A DNA stretch of 64,000 nucleotides from Flavobacterium davisii (GTDB lineage: Bacteria > Bacteroidota > Bacteroidia > Flavobacteriales > Flavobacteriaceae). A program made the translations under genes and the position numbers. Location: assembly GCF_019565505.1 (NCBI RefSeq), contig NZ_CP067378.1:2480001-2544000 (forward strand), in the 5' to 3' direction. Shown piece by piece: positions 46,904 through 56,433 of the stretch (position 1 is its first letter; every line of letters starts with the position of its first letter). The notes under the pieces are model-generated. The model was not told the DNA's origin and searched no databases. It saw only the letters and a program-made list of their open reading frames with translations.

Positions 46904-48889
46904 TTAGAGTAATGTTTCGTCAACTAAATTGGGTAACGTGACCTTTAGTAAAGGTTCTTGTTCCATAGCTCGTTTAATTGCAAAAATAGCCCCTTCATTT
47001 CGTGCCCAACTTCTTCGTGAAATACCGTTGTTTACATCCCAGAAAAGCATTGATTTTAATCGTCTTTCACTGTCTGCTGAACCGTCTAATAGCATACCAA
47101 AACCGCCATTTATTACTTCTCCCCAGCCTACGCCACCACCATTGTGTATAGAAACCCAAGTAGCACCGCGAAAACTGTCTCCTATAACGTTATGAATTGC
47201 CATATCAGAGGTAAAACGAGAGCCATCGTATATATTGGAAGTTTCACGATATGGTGAATCGGTACCAGAAACATCGTGGTGATCACGTCCCAAAACTATC
47301 GGTCCAATTTCTCCTTTATTAATAGCATTGTTAAACGCTTGTGCAATTTTAGTTCGACCTTCAGCATCGGCATATAAAATACGAGCTTGGGATCCAACAA
47401 CTAATTTGTTTTGTTGCGCTCCTTTAATCCATTGAATGTTATCGGCCATTTGTTGCTGAATTTCTTCTGGCGATTTTTTCATCATTTCTTCTAAAACTTG
47501 GCAAGCAATATTGTCTGTTTTTTGTAAATCTTCTGGCTTACCAGATGTACATACCCAACGGAAAGGACCAAAACCATAATCAAAACACATAGGTCCCATT
47601 ATGTCTTGAACATAAGAAGGGTATCTAAATTCTCTACCTAAAGTTGGTTTTTCGGCCATGACATTGGCACCTGCTCGAGAGGCTTCTAATAGAAAAGCAT
47701 TTCCATAATCAAAGAAATAAGTTCCTTTTTCTGTGTGCTTATTTATAGCTTCTGCATGGCGTCTTAGTGTTCTTTGAACTTCTGTTTTAAACTGTTCGGG
47801 GTTGTTAGCCATCATTTCATTAGCTTCTTCAAATGAAATACCGACAGGATAATAGCCTCCTGCCCAAGGATTATGTAATGATGTTTGGTCTGAACCTAAA
47901 TCAATAAATAGATTTTCTTGGTGAAAACGTTCCCATACGTCTACCACATTACCTAAATAGGCTAAAGAAACTATTTCTTTTGTTTCTAATGCTTTTTTAA
48001 CTCGAGCAATTAAACTGCTCATATCCTCGTGTATTTCATGAATCCAGCCTTGTTCATGACGTATTTTGGTTATTTTAGGATTTACTTCTGCACAAACGGT
48101 TATACATCCTGCAATAGTTCCTGCTTTTGGTTGTGCACCACTCATTCCTCCTAGTCCAGAAGTAACGAATAAACCTCCACTTGGATTTTTTTTGATTTTT
48201 CTAAATCCGTTTAGTACAGTAATGGTTGTTCCGTGAACAATTCCTTGAGGTCCAATGTACATATAACTTCCAGCGGTCATTTGACCATATTGAGTTACTC
48301 CTAAAGCATTGAAACGTTCCCAATCATCTGGTTTAGAGTAATTAGGGATCATCATGCCATTTGTAACGACTACTCTGGGGGCCTCTTTATGGGAAGGAAA
48401 TAAACCCATAGGATGACCTGAATACATGACTAGTGTTTGTTCATCAGTCATTTCAGTTAAATATTTCATCGTGAGTCTATATTGTGCCCAGTTACTAAAA
48501 ACACCTCCATTACCTCCGTATGTTATTAATTCATGTGGATGTTGTGCTACGGCATAGTCTAGATTGTTTTGAATCATGAGCATAATGGCTTTAGCTTGTA
48601 AGCTTTTGCCGGGGTAGTCCGTAATGGGTCTAGCTTTCATTTCATAATCAGGGCGTAAGCGATACATGTAAATACGACCGTATTTTTCTAATTCTTCTTT
48701 GAACTCAGGAATGAGTTCAGCATGCTGATTAGGAGGGAAATAACGAAGAGCATTTTTTAAGGCTAATTTTTTCTCTTCATCTGTTAATATTTCTTTACGC
48801 TTTGGGGCGTGATTAATTTGTGATTCATACGTTTTTGGCTGTGGTAAAACGGTAGGAATACCTTGTGTTATTTGTTCTTGAAATGTCAT
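46904..48889 (-). CDS. hutU: Urocanate hydratase
   Basis: HutU converts urocanate to imidazolone propionate, the second step of histidine breakdown, using tightly bound NAD+. The 661-residue intact frame shows TYGGNGGVFSNWAQYRL, MYSGHPMGLFPS, the NAD-binding TSGLGGMSGAQPKAG, and a C-terminal VLGRDHHDVSGTDSPYRE with HNGGGVGWGEVINGG. This is the longer Bacteroidota-type urocanase (about 660-680 residues versus about 560 in proteobacteria). No other hut genes are nearby, so the pathway must be dispersed in this genome. Confidence 0.93.
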   Translation of the reverse strand: MTFQEQITQGIPTVLPQPKTYESQINHAPKRKEILTDEEKKLALKNALRYFPPNQHAELIPEFKEELEKYGRIYMYRLRPDYEMKARPITDYPGKSLQAKAIMLMIQNNLDYAVAQHPHELITYGGNGGVFSNWAQYRLTMKYLTEMTDEQTLVMYSGHPMGLFPSHKEAPRVVVTNGMMIPNYSKPDDWERFNALGVTQYGQMTAGSYMYIGPQGIVHGTTITVLNGFRKIKKNPSGGLFVTSGLGGMSGAQPKAGTIAGCITVCAEVNPKITKIRHEQGWIHEIHEDMSSLIARVKKALETKEIVSLAYLGNVVDVWERFHQENLFIDLGSDQTSLHNPWAGGYYPVGISFEEANEMMANNPEQFKTEVQRTLRRHAEAINKHTEKGTYFFDYGNAFLLEASRAGANVMAEKPTLGREFRYPSYVQDIMGPMCFDYGFGPFRWVCTSGKPEDLQKTDNIACQVLEEMMKKSPEEIQQQMADNIQWIKGAQQNKLVVGSQARILYADAEGRTKIAQAFNNAINKGEIGPIVLGRDHHDVSGTDSPYRETSNIYDGSRFTSDMAIHNVIGDSFRGATWVSIHNGGGVGWGEVINGGFGMLLDGSADSERRLKSMLFWDVNNGISRRSWARNEGAIFAIKRAMEQEPLLKVTLPNLVDETLL

Positions 48890-48984
48890 TTTGTTAAGCT
48901 TTAAGCTTTATGCTGTAAGCAATAAGCAATATTTATGATATGTTTTTTAAACTTTTAGAATACTACATTAGTACTAAAAATTAT

Positions 48985-49161
48985 TCATTTTTTTATAACT
49001 CCGGTTTTTTTATCAAATCCGTAAGGGCAGTGTCTACATCCGCTTTTACAACAATAGCCTCGTTTTAAATGGTATTTTTCTGTAAAGCATTTATATCCTT
49101 GAGAAGTGTAATAGAAATCTTCTCCTTCTTTTAAATTATTTGGATTTAAATCATTGTTCAT
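48985..49161 (-). CDS. Small cysteine-rich DUF5522-like protein
   Basis: This 58-residue frame reads MNNDLNPNNLKEGEDFYYTS at the start and has a conserved cluster GYCCKSGCRHCPYGFDKKTG: four Cys and a His in a CCx3CxxC arrangement suited to a zinc or Fe-S site. This matches the short DUF5522 proteins of Bacteroidota. It starts at ATG 49161 and ends at TGA 48985. A TAAATTTG box at 49167-49174 on the minus strand is close to the start, implying a nearly leaderless mRNA. The metal and role are unknown. Confidence 0.75.
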   Translation of the reverse strand: MNNDLNPNNLKEGEDFYYTSQGYKCFTEKYHLKRGYCCKSGCRHCPYGFDKKTGVIKK

Positions 49162-49188
49162 GTGCGCAAATTTATCAATTTTGTGTAT

Positions 49189-49515
49189 ATGTTTTTTATA
49201 GTATCTAAATATTTAACACCTAGAGGATTTCATGGAATTACTTTTTTTCCATTTGTTTTTATAAGGGATGAAAAGAATAAAGAAGATGTATATTTTATAA
49301 ACCATGAAAGTATTCATATTCGTCAACAAAAAGAGATGTTGATTGTGTTATTTTTTGTTTGGTATGGATTAGAATATTTGTTTCGATTGTTACAATTTAG
49401 GAATCAACATAAAGCGTACTATAATATATCGTTTGAGAGAGAAGCTTATAAGAAAGAAAAAGACCTCGACTATTTAAAGAAGAGGTCCTTTTGGGCATTT
49501 TTAAAATATCTTTAG
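49189..49515 (+). CDS. Small membrane protein with an HExxH motif
   Basis: From ATG 49189 this 108-residue protein carries HESIH at residues 39-43, directly followed by RQQKEML and a hydrophobic segment IVLFFVWYGLEYLFRLL. It then has NISFEREAYKKEKDLDYLK, whose Glu residues (83 or 85) could provide a third metal ligand as in gluzincins. Similar short proteins occur in flavobacteria without a known role. An in-frame GTG at 49162 is a possible alternative start, but it abuts the divergent small gene. The stop overlaps the stop of the convergent 1473-residue gene. A minimal membrane metallopeptidase is possible but unproven. Confidence 0.68.
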   Translation: MFFIVSKYLTPRGFHGITFFPFVFIRDEKNKEDVYFINHESIHIRQQKEMLIVLFFVWYGLEYLFRLLQFRNQHKAYYNISFEREAYKKEKDLDYLKKRSFWAFLKYL

Positions 49516-52500
49516 TAAATGATCTTTTTCGTTACTATTGCACCATTTTCAAGAGTTATTTTTACTAATACTACATTTTGAGTATTTTTTAGATTAAGTA
49601 AAGTATCTTTTTGATTGATGTCTTTTGATTGAAATAGAGTTTTCCCTAAAAGATCATAAATTTCAATATTTTTTAAATTAAATAACTCTGATTTAATGTG
49701 TAATTCATCTGTTCCATGAATAATTACGCTATTGTCGTATTCTACATCATGGTTGGATAATGTTTCTTTAGCATATTTAATTATAAAGCGTCCTTTAAAT
49801 AGACCTTTTTCACTTGTGAATGCGTAAGGGCTTGTGGTTAAATCATGCGTAGTATTTGTTAATAAATCTTCAAGATATATTTTTTGATTGGTAGATTTAA
49901 ATAAGCCATCTACTTCTGATATAGCAAATTTATAATGGCCATTTGTGGGTACTTGATATCCTATACTAAATTTATCATTTATGTCAAAAATTCCTTTTCC
50001 TTGAATGATGAAGGCATCATCATTTAGTATTGAAAAAGCTTTTAGAGGAGCTTCATAATCTGTTTTAGCATCAAAAAGAAAATCTTGTTCTGCTGTGGCA
50101 CCTTCTGCATAACCAATTAAAAAAGTGCTGCTACTTGATACACTGTCAACCAAATCGATCCAAATTCGATCAGGTTGACTTTCTTTTTGGTTATTCGTTG
50201 TTCTATAGAATTGGCTGTTGTTATAAGCATTGTTTGAATCATCAAAACGCATATTGTTTTTAAAAATGATATTATTTGTTAGAGCATTACCATCTTTCAT
50301 TTTTACTAAAAATCCTTGTCCAGCAGCTATTTTTCCGTTAAAACCTGTGTCAGCTCCTGTACTACTTCCTGAGCTAGATCCTAATTTGGTGTAGGTTAAA
50401 TAATCACTAGAGGAATAGTTATTGGAAAAATTTTGGTAATATGGAGAAGCGTTATTTTTTGATATTGTTCCTCTATGTGTCCAAATTTGAATTCCGCCTT
50501 CTAATAATGATTGGTTTTCGGTCAAAAATTTAATAGCATCTATAGCAGAAGGATATGGATTTCCAATTAAATTTAGGTTATCATCCAAATTGGTTATGAA
50601 ATTTCCAGTAGCTCCTTTATAGTCGCTTCCTGTATAAGGACCTCTTGTAATAGTTTTAGTAACGATACCGTTTGCTGGTGCTCCTGTAAAAGTAGTTGAG
50701 AATGTAGGGTTGTTATTAGCTACTCTAACAATATAACCTTTTCCTGCTTGCATATTCTCAGTTGTATTAAACCAGTTGCCAAAACCAAAACCATTAGGAT
50801 TTGGGTGAGTTGTTACCCAATGATAAATTTTGTTAGTTGGAGTACTTGGAGATACACTTGTAATAGGGAAATTATTTACGGGAGAAGACCAATAAATATA
50901 ATCAAATAGCTTTAATCCAGTTGCAGTCCTGTCCATAGTAAAGGTTCCTGAAATAGTATTAGAAGAGGAAGGAGTGTCATTTCTTTGAACAAAATTGGCA
51001 TTGTTACGAACATTGAAAACACCTCCACTTTTTATATCCATCCAGTCTGTAATAATTAAATTATTATTGGCCTGTAATTCTAAATTTCCTGTTGATTTAA
51101 CTGTTAGATTTTTTCCATATCCAGTGTATCCAGTACCGATAATTTTTGCTGTACTAGGAATAATTACGCAAGTATTAGAATCAGGAATAACAGCGGGAGC
51201 CCAGTTTTCTGCTATATCCCAACGGTTGTTTATGGTTCCTTTCCATGTACGTGTACCATTTGTAATAGAAATAGGAACAGTAGATAGGCATCCATTAGGC
51301 GTTAATGATTGTACAGATGTTGACCAAGAAGGTAATTCTATAGAAGAACCACTTGGAGCAAAATAAACGCTGCTTACATTTTGATTTGTGTAAAGAGTGT
51401 CTCCTATGTTGTCGTTGTTTGTATCAATATATATTATACCTGATGTATTGCTCCATAAATAATTAGGAATAAAAGGTTTTGTTGCATTTATATAAACATC
51501 ATCAATAGCCCAACCCTCAGCCCAAGTACCTTTATATTCAAATTTGATGGATAATTTTTCAACATCAATAGGTAATGGATAACTAGCAGATGCAAAAGAA
51601 TGCGCTAATCCTTGATCAGAATTATATTGTACTAATTGTGTCCAATGAGAACTATTGGTAGGATCAGGTGAAGCAAGTGTCGAATAGAAAATAGTTGCCG
51701 TATCTGTATTGTCAAAATCAGAGTAGTAATGTCTAAATGTTAAGGTAGCACTACTACACCCAACCGTCGAAACAGTACTTTTGGTTGTCATTCTGCTAGT
51801 CATTCTAAGTTCAGAATAATCAGAGGTGGTTAAGGCAAATCTATCGTCAGCATTTCCTGAACTAATAGCAGGTTTAAAGACAGTAGTATTGATAGGTACT
51901 GATGGACTTTCATATAATTTCCAAGTAGCATTAGAAAAGGATTTACTAAGTGTTTGCGTTACAAGAAAATTAGTGTCTGAAATATCAGCTTCAGAAAATG
52001 TTTCGGTTAATAAATTAATTTTAGTTTCTCCAACAGATGCTGTAATTTTTACTTGGGAATTTTCGCCACAAATGCTAGGAGCTGAAGCATTTAAATTAAT
52101 GTCTGTTGTTGATTTTATTTCAGCATTTACATAAGTATTATAAAAACTTTGGCAGCTTCCATTGTAGCCCTTAACATTATATATTTTACTTGTGTTTAAA
52201 AAAGGAGTTGTCCAAGTAGTAGTAGCTTGTCCAGAAACAATTATGCTAGGACTAGTTCCTGCAAGAACATTAGTTACTGAATCATACCATCTAAATTCAG
52301 TAATATTGCTTGTTCCGTATGCTTGTAAGGTAATAGTTCCTGGTCCGCAATTACTTCCTGATGTAGCAGCACTAATTTTAGCAACACAGTAAGGTAATAT
52401 TGTTATAGTATAATCTTCTGTTTCTCCATCGTCATAATTTCCACAAGGATCTACAAAATTAGATGAAAAAGTTTTAATTCTAAGAATATAAGTCCCAGCT

Positions 52501-53933
52501 GGTATCGTACTAGGGATCTTAAAACCAAGTGTATTTTTTAGTTCTGTTTTCGTACCACCAGTAGTATAAACTAATTCATTAGTATCAAAAATACCATTTT
52601 TGACATCCCAATCAATCCAAATTCTTATATGTTGGCTATATGGTTTATCTGGTAGGGTAGCCAATAGGTTTACACCACCTCCTTGTACTTGTGTAAATAG
52701 GTTGATATGTTTGTAATTACCGTAACCATTTGTAGAGTAACCAGTATTGTTATTAGCGTATGTTGTTACAGTACCTACAGATTCTAAGCTATTTATGTAT
52801 CGAGTATTATTATTAGAAGAAGGGATACAGTATGTAAAATTAGTAGTTACGTTTGCCGATAAAGGATTTAGCGTATTGTATTTAGGACCTCCGGAACAAT
52901 TAGTATTGTTATAAGAATAAATATAATAATAATAGGTTGTATTAGGTGTCAATCCGCTATCGTTAAAAGAGGTATTAGAATTAGTATTTACTATTGTATA
53001 ATTTGAGCCTAATTGAGTAGATCCTATTGTGTATACAGTTCCATTTGCTACATCAGGTTTAATGTTTGTGCTAGAACGTATAACCAAATAACTATTAGGG
53101 GAAGGACTTGCTGCTGTGAAATTTCCAATTACTGTTGTGCTGTCTGGTGCTAGAACTAAATTAGAAGGTTGTGTTGTAGGGGTAGAACAGGGTGTTAAAG
53201 AAATAGGAGTCCAAGTAAAAGTCAAACCATTAGATGGAGTACTTGAGTTATTTGTTGTACAAGTGTTGGTGTTTACGGTTCCTTTTGTGGTTGTTAAAGC
53301 CCAATTAGAATGAGTTGTTTTACTTCGATTATTAAAGTCCGTATTGGTAGCACCTCTTAATCCAACTTCAACATTTATGTTGTCAGTTGAGCTTAGACCA
53401 ACTGGCGAACAAAATCCATAGATAATTGAAACAACGTTAGTGGTTTCATATAATTTTATTTGAAAATCAAAAGTTCCATTTTTAGTATATCTTTTAGCAT
53501 CATCCCATTGAATAGTAAAAATTCTATTAGGAGCAGTTCCTGTTGTAGAATAGGTTATTGCTTTTGCTCCTGAATCGGCCATATCGGTTCCAATCGCACT
53601 GATAGCGCCGCTATAAGCAGTTGATGATGATATAGGATTGTATAAAGATTCAGTAGGATTTGTTTTACCAAAAGTAATAAAACCATTACTGCTAATACTA
53701 CAAGTAGTGTAGCTTAAATTATTAAAGCTAAAAGAAAAACCTATAGGGATGTTTGTAGCTACATTTTCATCCCATCCTGAATTTATTGCAACTGTACCTG
53801 ATATCGAATTATAAGTTCCATTACTTTCCGAAAAAGTATAAGATGATACCTGAGCTTTAATTCCATTTATAAACAGAATTAAAAATAATGTAAGAAAAAA
53901 ATATCTTTTCTTTGCAGAGTAAAATTCTTTCAT
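49512..53933 (-). CDS. Very large T9SS-exported surface protein
   Basis: This intact 1473-residue protein has a signal peptide (FLTLFLILFINGIKAQ) and an N-terminal beta-rich lectin-like region (SFSFNNLSYTTCSISSNGFI). A fibronectin III-like domain follows at about 245-365 (TYYYYIYSYNNTNCSGG), then a GEVED domain near 400-515 ending NYDDGETEDYTITI, a further beta-rich region with MAM-like YSELRMTSRMTT, and a right-handed-helix-like stretch (IIPSTAKIIGTGYTGYGKNL). The C-terminal T9SS sorting signal is of the flavobacterial type C style (IEIYDLLGKTLFQSKDIN to VKITLENGAIVTKKIIY). It is probably anchored to or shed from the surface as an adhesin or glycan-binding protein. No catalytic site was found. 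Confidence 0.87.
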   Translation of the reverse strand: MKEFYSAKKRYFFLTLFLILFINGIKAQVSSYTFSESNGTYNSISGTVAINSGWDENVATNIPIGFSFSFNNLSYTTCSISSNGFITFGKTNPTESLYNPISSSTAYSGAISAIGTDMADSGAKAITYSTTGTAPNRIFTIQWDDAKRYTKNGTFDFQIKLYETTNVVSIIYGFCSPVGLSSTDNINVEVGLRGATNTDFNNRSKTTHSNWALTTTKGTVNTNTCTTNNSSTPSNGLTFTWTPISLTPCSTPTTQPSNLVLAPDSTTVIGNFTAASPSPNSYLVIRSSTNIKPDVANGTVYTIGSTQLGSNYTIVNTNSNTSFNDSGLTPNTTYYYYIYSYNNTNCSGGPKYNTLNPLSANVTTNFTYCIPSSNNNTRYINSLESVGTVTTYANNNTGYSTNGYGNYKHINLFTQVQGGGVNLLATLPDKPYSQHIRIWIDWDVKNGIFDTNELVYTTGGTKTELKNTLGFKIPSTIPAGTYILRIKTFSSNFVDPCGNYDDGETEDYTITILPYCVAKISAATSGSNCGPGTITLQAYGTSNITEFRWYDSVTNVLAGTSPSIIVSGQATTTWTTPFLNTSKIYNVKGYNGSCQSFYNTYVNAEIKSTTDINLNASAPSICGENSQVKITASVGETKINLLTETFSEADISDTNFLVTQTLSKSFSNATWKLYESPSVPINTTVFKPAISSGNADDRFALTTSDYSELRMTSRMTTKSTVSTVGCSSATLTFRHYYSDFDNTDTATIFYSTLASPDPTNSSHWTQLVQYNSDQGLAHSFASASYPLPIDVEKLSIKFEYKGTWAEGWAIDDVYINATKPFIPNYLWSNTSGIIYIDTNNDNIGDTLYTNQNVSSVYFAPSGSSIELPSWSTSVQSLTPNGCLSTVPISITNGTRTWKGTINNRWDIAENWAPAVIPDSNTCVIIPSTAKIIGTGYTGYGKNLTVKSTGNLELQANNNLIITDWMDIKSGGVFNVRNNANFVQRNDTPSSSNTISGTFTMDRTATGLKLFDYIYWSSPVNNFPITSVSPSTPTNKIYHWVTTHPNPNGFGFGNWFNTTENMQAGKGYIVRVANNNPTFSTTFTGAPANGIVTKTITRGPYTGSDYKGATGNFITNLDDNLNLIGNPYPSAIDAIKFLTENQSLLEGGIQIWTHRGTISKNNASPYYQNFSNNYSSSDYLTYTKLGSSSGSSTGADTGFNGKIAAGQGFLVKMKDGNALTNNIIFKNNMRFDDSNNAYNNSQFYRTTNNQKESQPDRIWIDLVDSVSSSSTFLIGYAEGATAEQDFLFDAKTDYEAPLKAFSILNDDAFIIQGKGIFDINDKFSIGYQVPTNGHYKFAISEVDGLFKSTNQKIYLEDLLTNTTHDLTTSPYAFTSEKGLFKGRFIIKYAKETLSNHDVEYDNSVIIHGTDELHIKSELFNLKNIEIYDLLGKTLFQSKDINQKDTLLNLKNTQNVVLVKITLENGAIVTKKIIY

Positions 53934-54252
53934 AAATATTTGTTTTTTTGGAGATATTTACGTATATTATACGTCGTTCAGGAAGTAAAATTATAGGTTG
54001 TTGTAATAAAATCCAATTTATTTAAATACAAAATGGCTTTTGTCGATTTTTTTCTACAAACGATTTTCTTTTTTGTTTAATTTTTTTTCTACTTCTTCCT
54101 TTGAAAAGCTTTATGAATACTAGTCTTTGTTTAAATATTTGATTTTGAGATAGTTTTTTTAATAAGACATTTTTTTTATATAAAATTTCTTACACTTTTT
54201 TTAAATCAAATAGTCTAATTGCTTAATTTTTAAAAATATATACCTTTACCAA
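53934..54252. other. AT-rich divergent intergenic region
   Basis: This 319-bp gap separates the divergent T9SS protein and PLP-enzyme genes. It is strongly AT-rich, with long T-tracts. A near-consensus TACCTTTA at 54241-54248 may be the -7 box for the plus-strand gene, although it is only 4 bp from the GTG. No hairpin, repeat or ORF was seen. Confidence 0.4.
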
Positions 54253-55176
54253 GTGAAAAGTTCAATTCAAAAAATAGATATTTCGTTACCCGAAAAAATC
54301 ACGCTTTTTATTAAGCGTGAGGATCAAATTCATCCCTTTATCTCAGGAAATAAATACCGAAAACTTAAGTATAATTTACATTATTTAGAAAATAATCATT
54401 ATGATACATTAGTAACATTTGGAGGTGCTTTTTCTAATCATATTGCGGCTACTGCTTTTGCTTGTCAAGAAAAAGGGATAAATTGTGTAGGAGTAATTAG
54501 AGGAGAAGAGCTTTGGAAGGAAGTAGATCATAATCCTACCTTACGGTTTGCTCAAAAATGCGGAATGAAATTTGAGTTTGTTACAAGAGAACAATATAGA
54601 GATAAAGAAAGTATAGAATTGAAAACTAAGATACAGTCTAAATATGGTAGTTGTTATTGGCTGCCAGAAGGAGGGACTAATAAATTGGCAGTTCAAGGAT
54701 GTTGTGAAATTCTTACTAAATCAGATGAAGTTTATGATTATATCGGCACAGCAGTAGGAACCGGAGGTACTATTTCTGGAATAATCAATAGTGCTTTATC
54801 TCATCAGAAAATATTAGGTTTTCCTGCTTTAAAAAATAGTTTTTTAAAAGAGGAAGTTCAGTCATGGGTACAAAATAGAAAGCAATGGGATATGATAAAC
54901 GACTATCATTTTGGAGGATATGGAAAAGTGACAGAGGAATTGATTCATTTTATCAATGATTTTTACATTCAAACAGCTATACCTCTAGATCCGATTTATA
55001 CAGGAAAAATGATGTTTGGTATAATAGATATGATTCATAAAGGTTATTTTAAGTCAGGAACAAAAATTTTGACAATTCATACAGGAGGCTTACAAGGTAT
55101 AGAAGGAATGAATCAATTACTAGCAAAAAAAAATAAAACATTGATTCATTATGCAAATAGTTTAAAAAATGAATAA
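54253..55176 (+). CDS. PLP-dependent 1-aminocyclopropane-1-carboxylate deaminase / D-cysteine desulfhydrase family
   Basis: This 307-residue fold type II PLP enzyme shows FIKREDQIHPFISGNKYRKL (PLP Lys near residue 34), TFGGAFSNHIAATAFACQ, the phosphate-binding GTAVGTGGTISGII, and ILTIHTGGLQGIEGM at the end. Family members deaminate ACC or desulfurate D-cysteine. Sequence alone does not separate these; flavobacterial homologues of this length are short and annotated either way. The start is a GTG at 54253, the earliest fitting codon. It is monocistronic. Confidence 0.85.
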   Translation: MKSSIQKIDISLPEKITLFIKREDQIHPFISGNKYRKLKYNLHYLENNHYDTLVTFGGAFSNHIAATAFACQEKGINCVGVIRGEELWKEVDHNPTLRFAQKCGMKFEFVTREQYRDKESIELKTKIQSKYGSCYWLPEGGTNKLAVQGCCEILTKSDEVYDYIGTAVGTGGTISGIINSALSHQKILGFPALKNSFLKEEVQSWVQNRKQWDMINDYHFGGYGKVTEELIHFINDFYIQTAIPLDPIYTGKMMFGIIDMIHKGYFKSGTKILTIHTGGLQGIEGMNQLLAKKNKTLIHYANSLKNE

Positions 55177-55340
55177 TTTTGAGTTTTACTTTTATAAGGA
55201 AAATAGATTATCTAAAAAATGAGTGTATAAAAGTATTGGCTTATATGTTTTAAGTATCAATGAGTTTTTTTTAAAGAAAAATAAATTTTAAAAGAGTTCG
55301 TTTGAATTATATAGCTAAAAGTATTAAATAAAGTTGCTTC

Positions 55341-56282
55341 ATGAAAAAAATATTATATCCCCTTTTAATGGTCTTTTTAGTTAGTTGTGGAACTTCTAAA
55401 CCGAAGATTCAAACTACTAAAAAAGTAGTACATACTTCTCCACAAAATAAAGGTAATCAGTTAGGAAAAGAAATAGTAAAAGATCAAAATTCTGCTAAAT
55501 CTGAGGAATTGGTAGCAACATCAAAAGTGAAAGTTACCCCTGAGATCGTCAATAGTTATGTTATGCAATTTAAAGATGTAGCTATGAATAATATGAAACA
55601 ACATAAAGTGCCAGCCAGTATTACCTTAGCACAAGGTATCTTAGAGTCAGGTGCAGGAACAGGTACTCTTTGTCGTACCGCTAATAATCATTTTGGAATT
55701 AAATGTCATAAGGAATGGGCAGGCGAATATGTACGTTATGATGATGATGCTGAGCAGGAATGTTTTAGGAAATATGATGATCCAACTCATTCCTATCGTG
55801 ACCATTCATTATTCTTAACTTCTCGTTCTTGGTATGCCCCTTTATTTAAGCTGGATCCCTATGATTATAAAGGATGGGCGTATGGATTAAAAAAATCAGG
55901 ATATGCAACTGATCCTAAATATCCAGAAAAACTCATATCTATTATAGAACGTTATAAACTTCATGAATATGATTCTAAGGTGTTAGGTTTTGTTTTTATT
56001 CCTTCACCTAAAACAGACATTATAGAAAAAGAAACAAAAACAGTAGTTAAAGCACCTACATCAAAAGAATTAATATCTGAAGTAAAGGATACAGTAAAAG
56101 TTTTAACAAAATCCGATCCAATAATAGAAATGCCTATTAAAGGAACTACGCATACCGTAATGCAAGGAGAAACCTTATATGCTATTTCTAGAAAATACAG
56201 TACAACAGTAGAACAAATTCGGCAAAAAAACAATCTAATAGATAATGCAATTGCTGTTGGACAAACATTAATAATCTTTTAA
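55341..56282 (+). CDS. Glucosaminidase (FlgJ-type) lipoprotein with LysM domain
   Basis: This 313-residue protein has a lipoprotein signal (LLMVFLVSCGTS), a Mannosyl-glycoprotein endo-beta-N-acetylglucosaminidase-type domain at about 70-210 (PASITLAQGILESGAGTGTL with catalytic Glu, NNHFGIKCH, WYAPLFKLDPYDYKGWAYGL), and a C-terminal LysM repeat (HTVMQGETLYAISRKYSTTV to NAIAVGQTLIIF). It would cleave peptidoglycan glycan strands, being held to the envelope by lipid and LysM. It is followed by a terminator, then hemL. Confidence 0.9.
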   Translation: MKKILYPLLMVFLVSCGTSKPKIQTTKKVVHTSPQNKGNQLGKEIVKDQNSAKSEELVATSKVKVTPEIVNSYVMQFKDVAMNNMKQHKVPASITLAQGILESGAGTGTLCRTANNHFGIKCHKEWAGEYVRYDDDAEQECFRKYDDPTHSYRDHSLFLTSRSWYAPLFKLDPYDYKGWAYGLKKSGYATDPKYPEKLISIIERYKLHEYDSKVLGFVFIPSPKTDIIEKETKTVVKAPTSKELISEVKDTVKVLTKSDPIIEMPIKGTTHTVMQGETLYAISRKYSTTVEQIRQKNNLIDNAIAVGQTLIIF

Positions 56283-56283
56283 G

Positions 56284-56306
56284 AGTCCTTTTTAGGACTA
56301 TTTTTT
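56284..56306 (+). terminator. Short intrinsic terminator
   Basis: AGTCCT (56284-56289) pairs with AGGACT (56294-56299), followed by A and six Ts. It begins 2 bp after the glucosaminidase stop. Confidence 0.65.
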
Positions 56307-56433
56307 AAACGTAGTTTCCCGTTGTATGACGTGTATGACATTATGAGTATTAATTAATTTAAACTTGATCTAATCATTACATAATTACAGAACGTCCTTT
56401 TCGTCGGGGCTAGATATAAACATTAGGAACAAA

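Noticed and set aside
50995..53313. Several plus-strand frames within the large T9SS gene region
   Set aside because: They are shadows antisense to an intact 1473-codon gene with clear domains.
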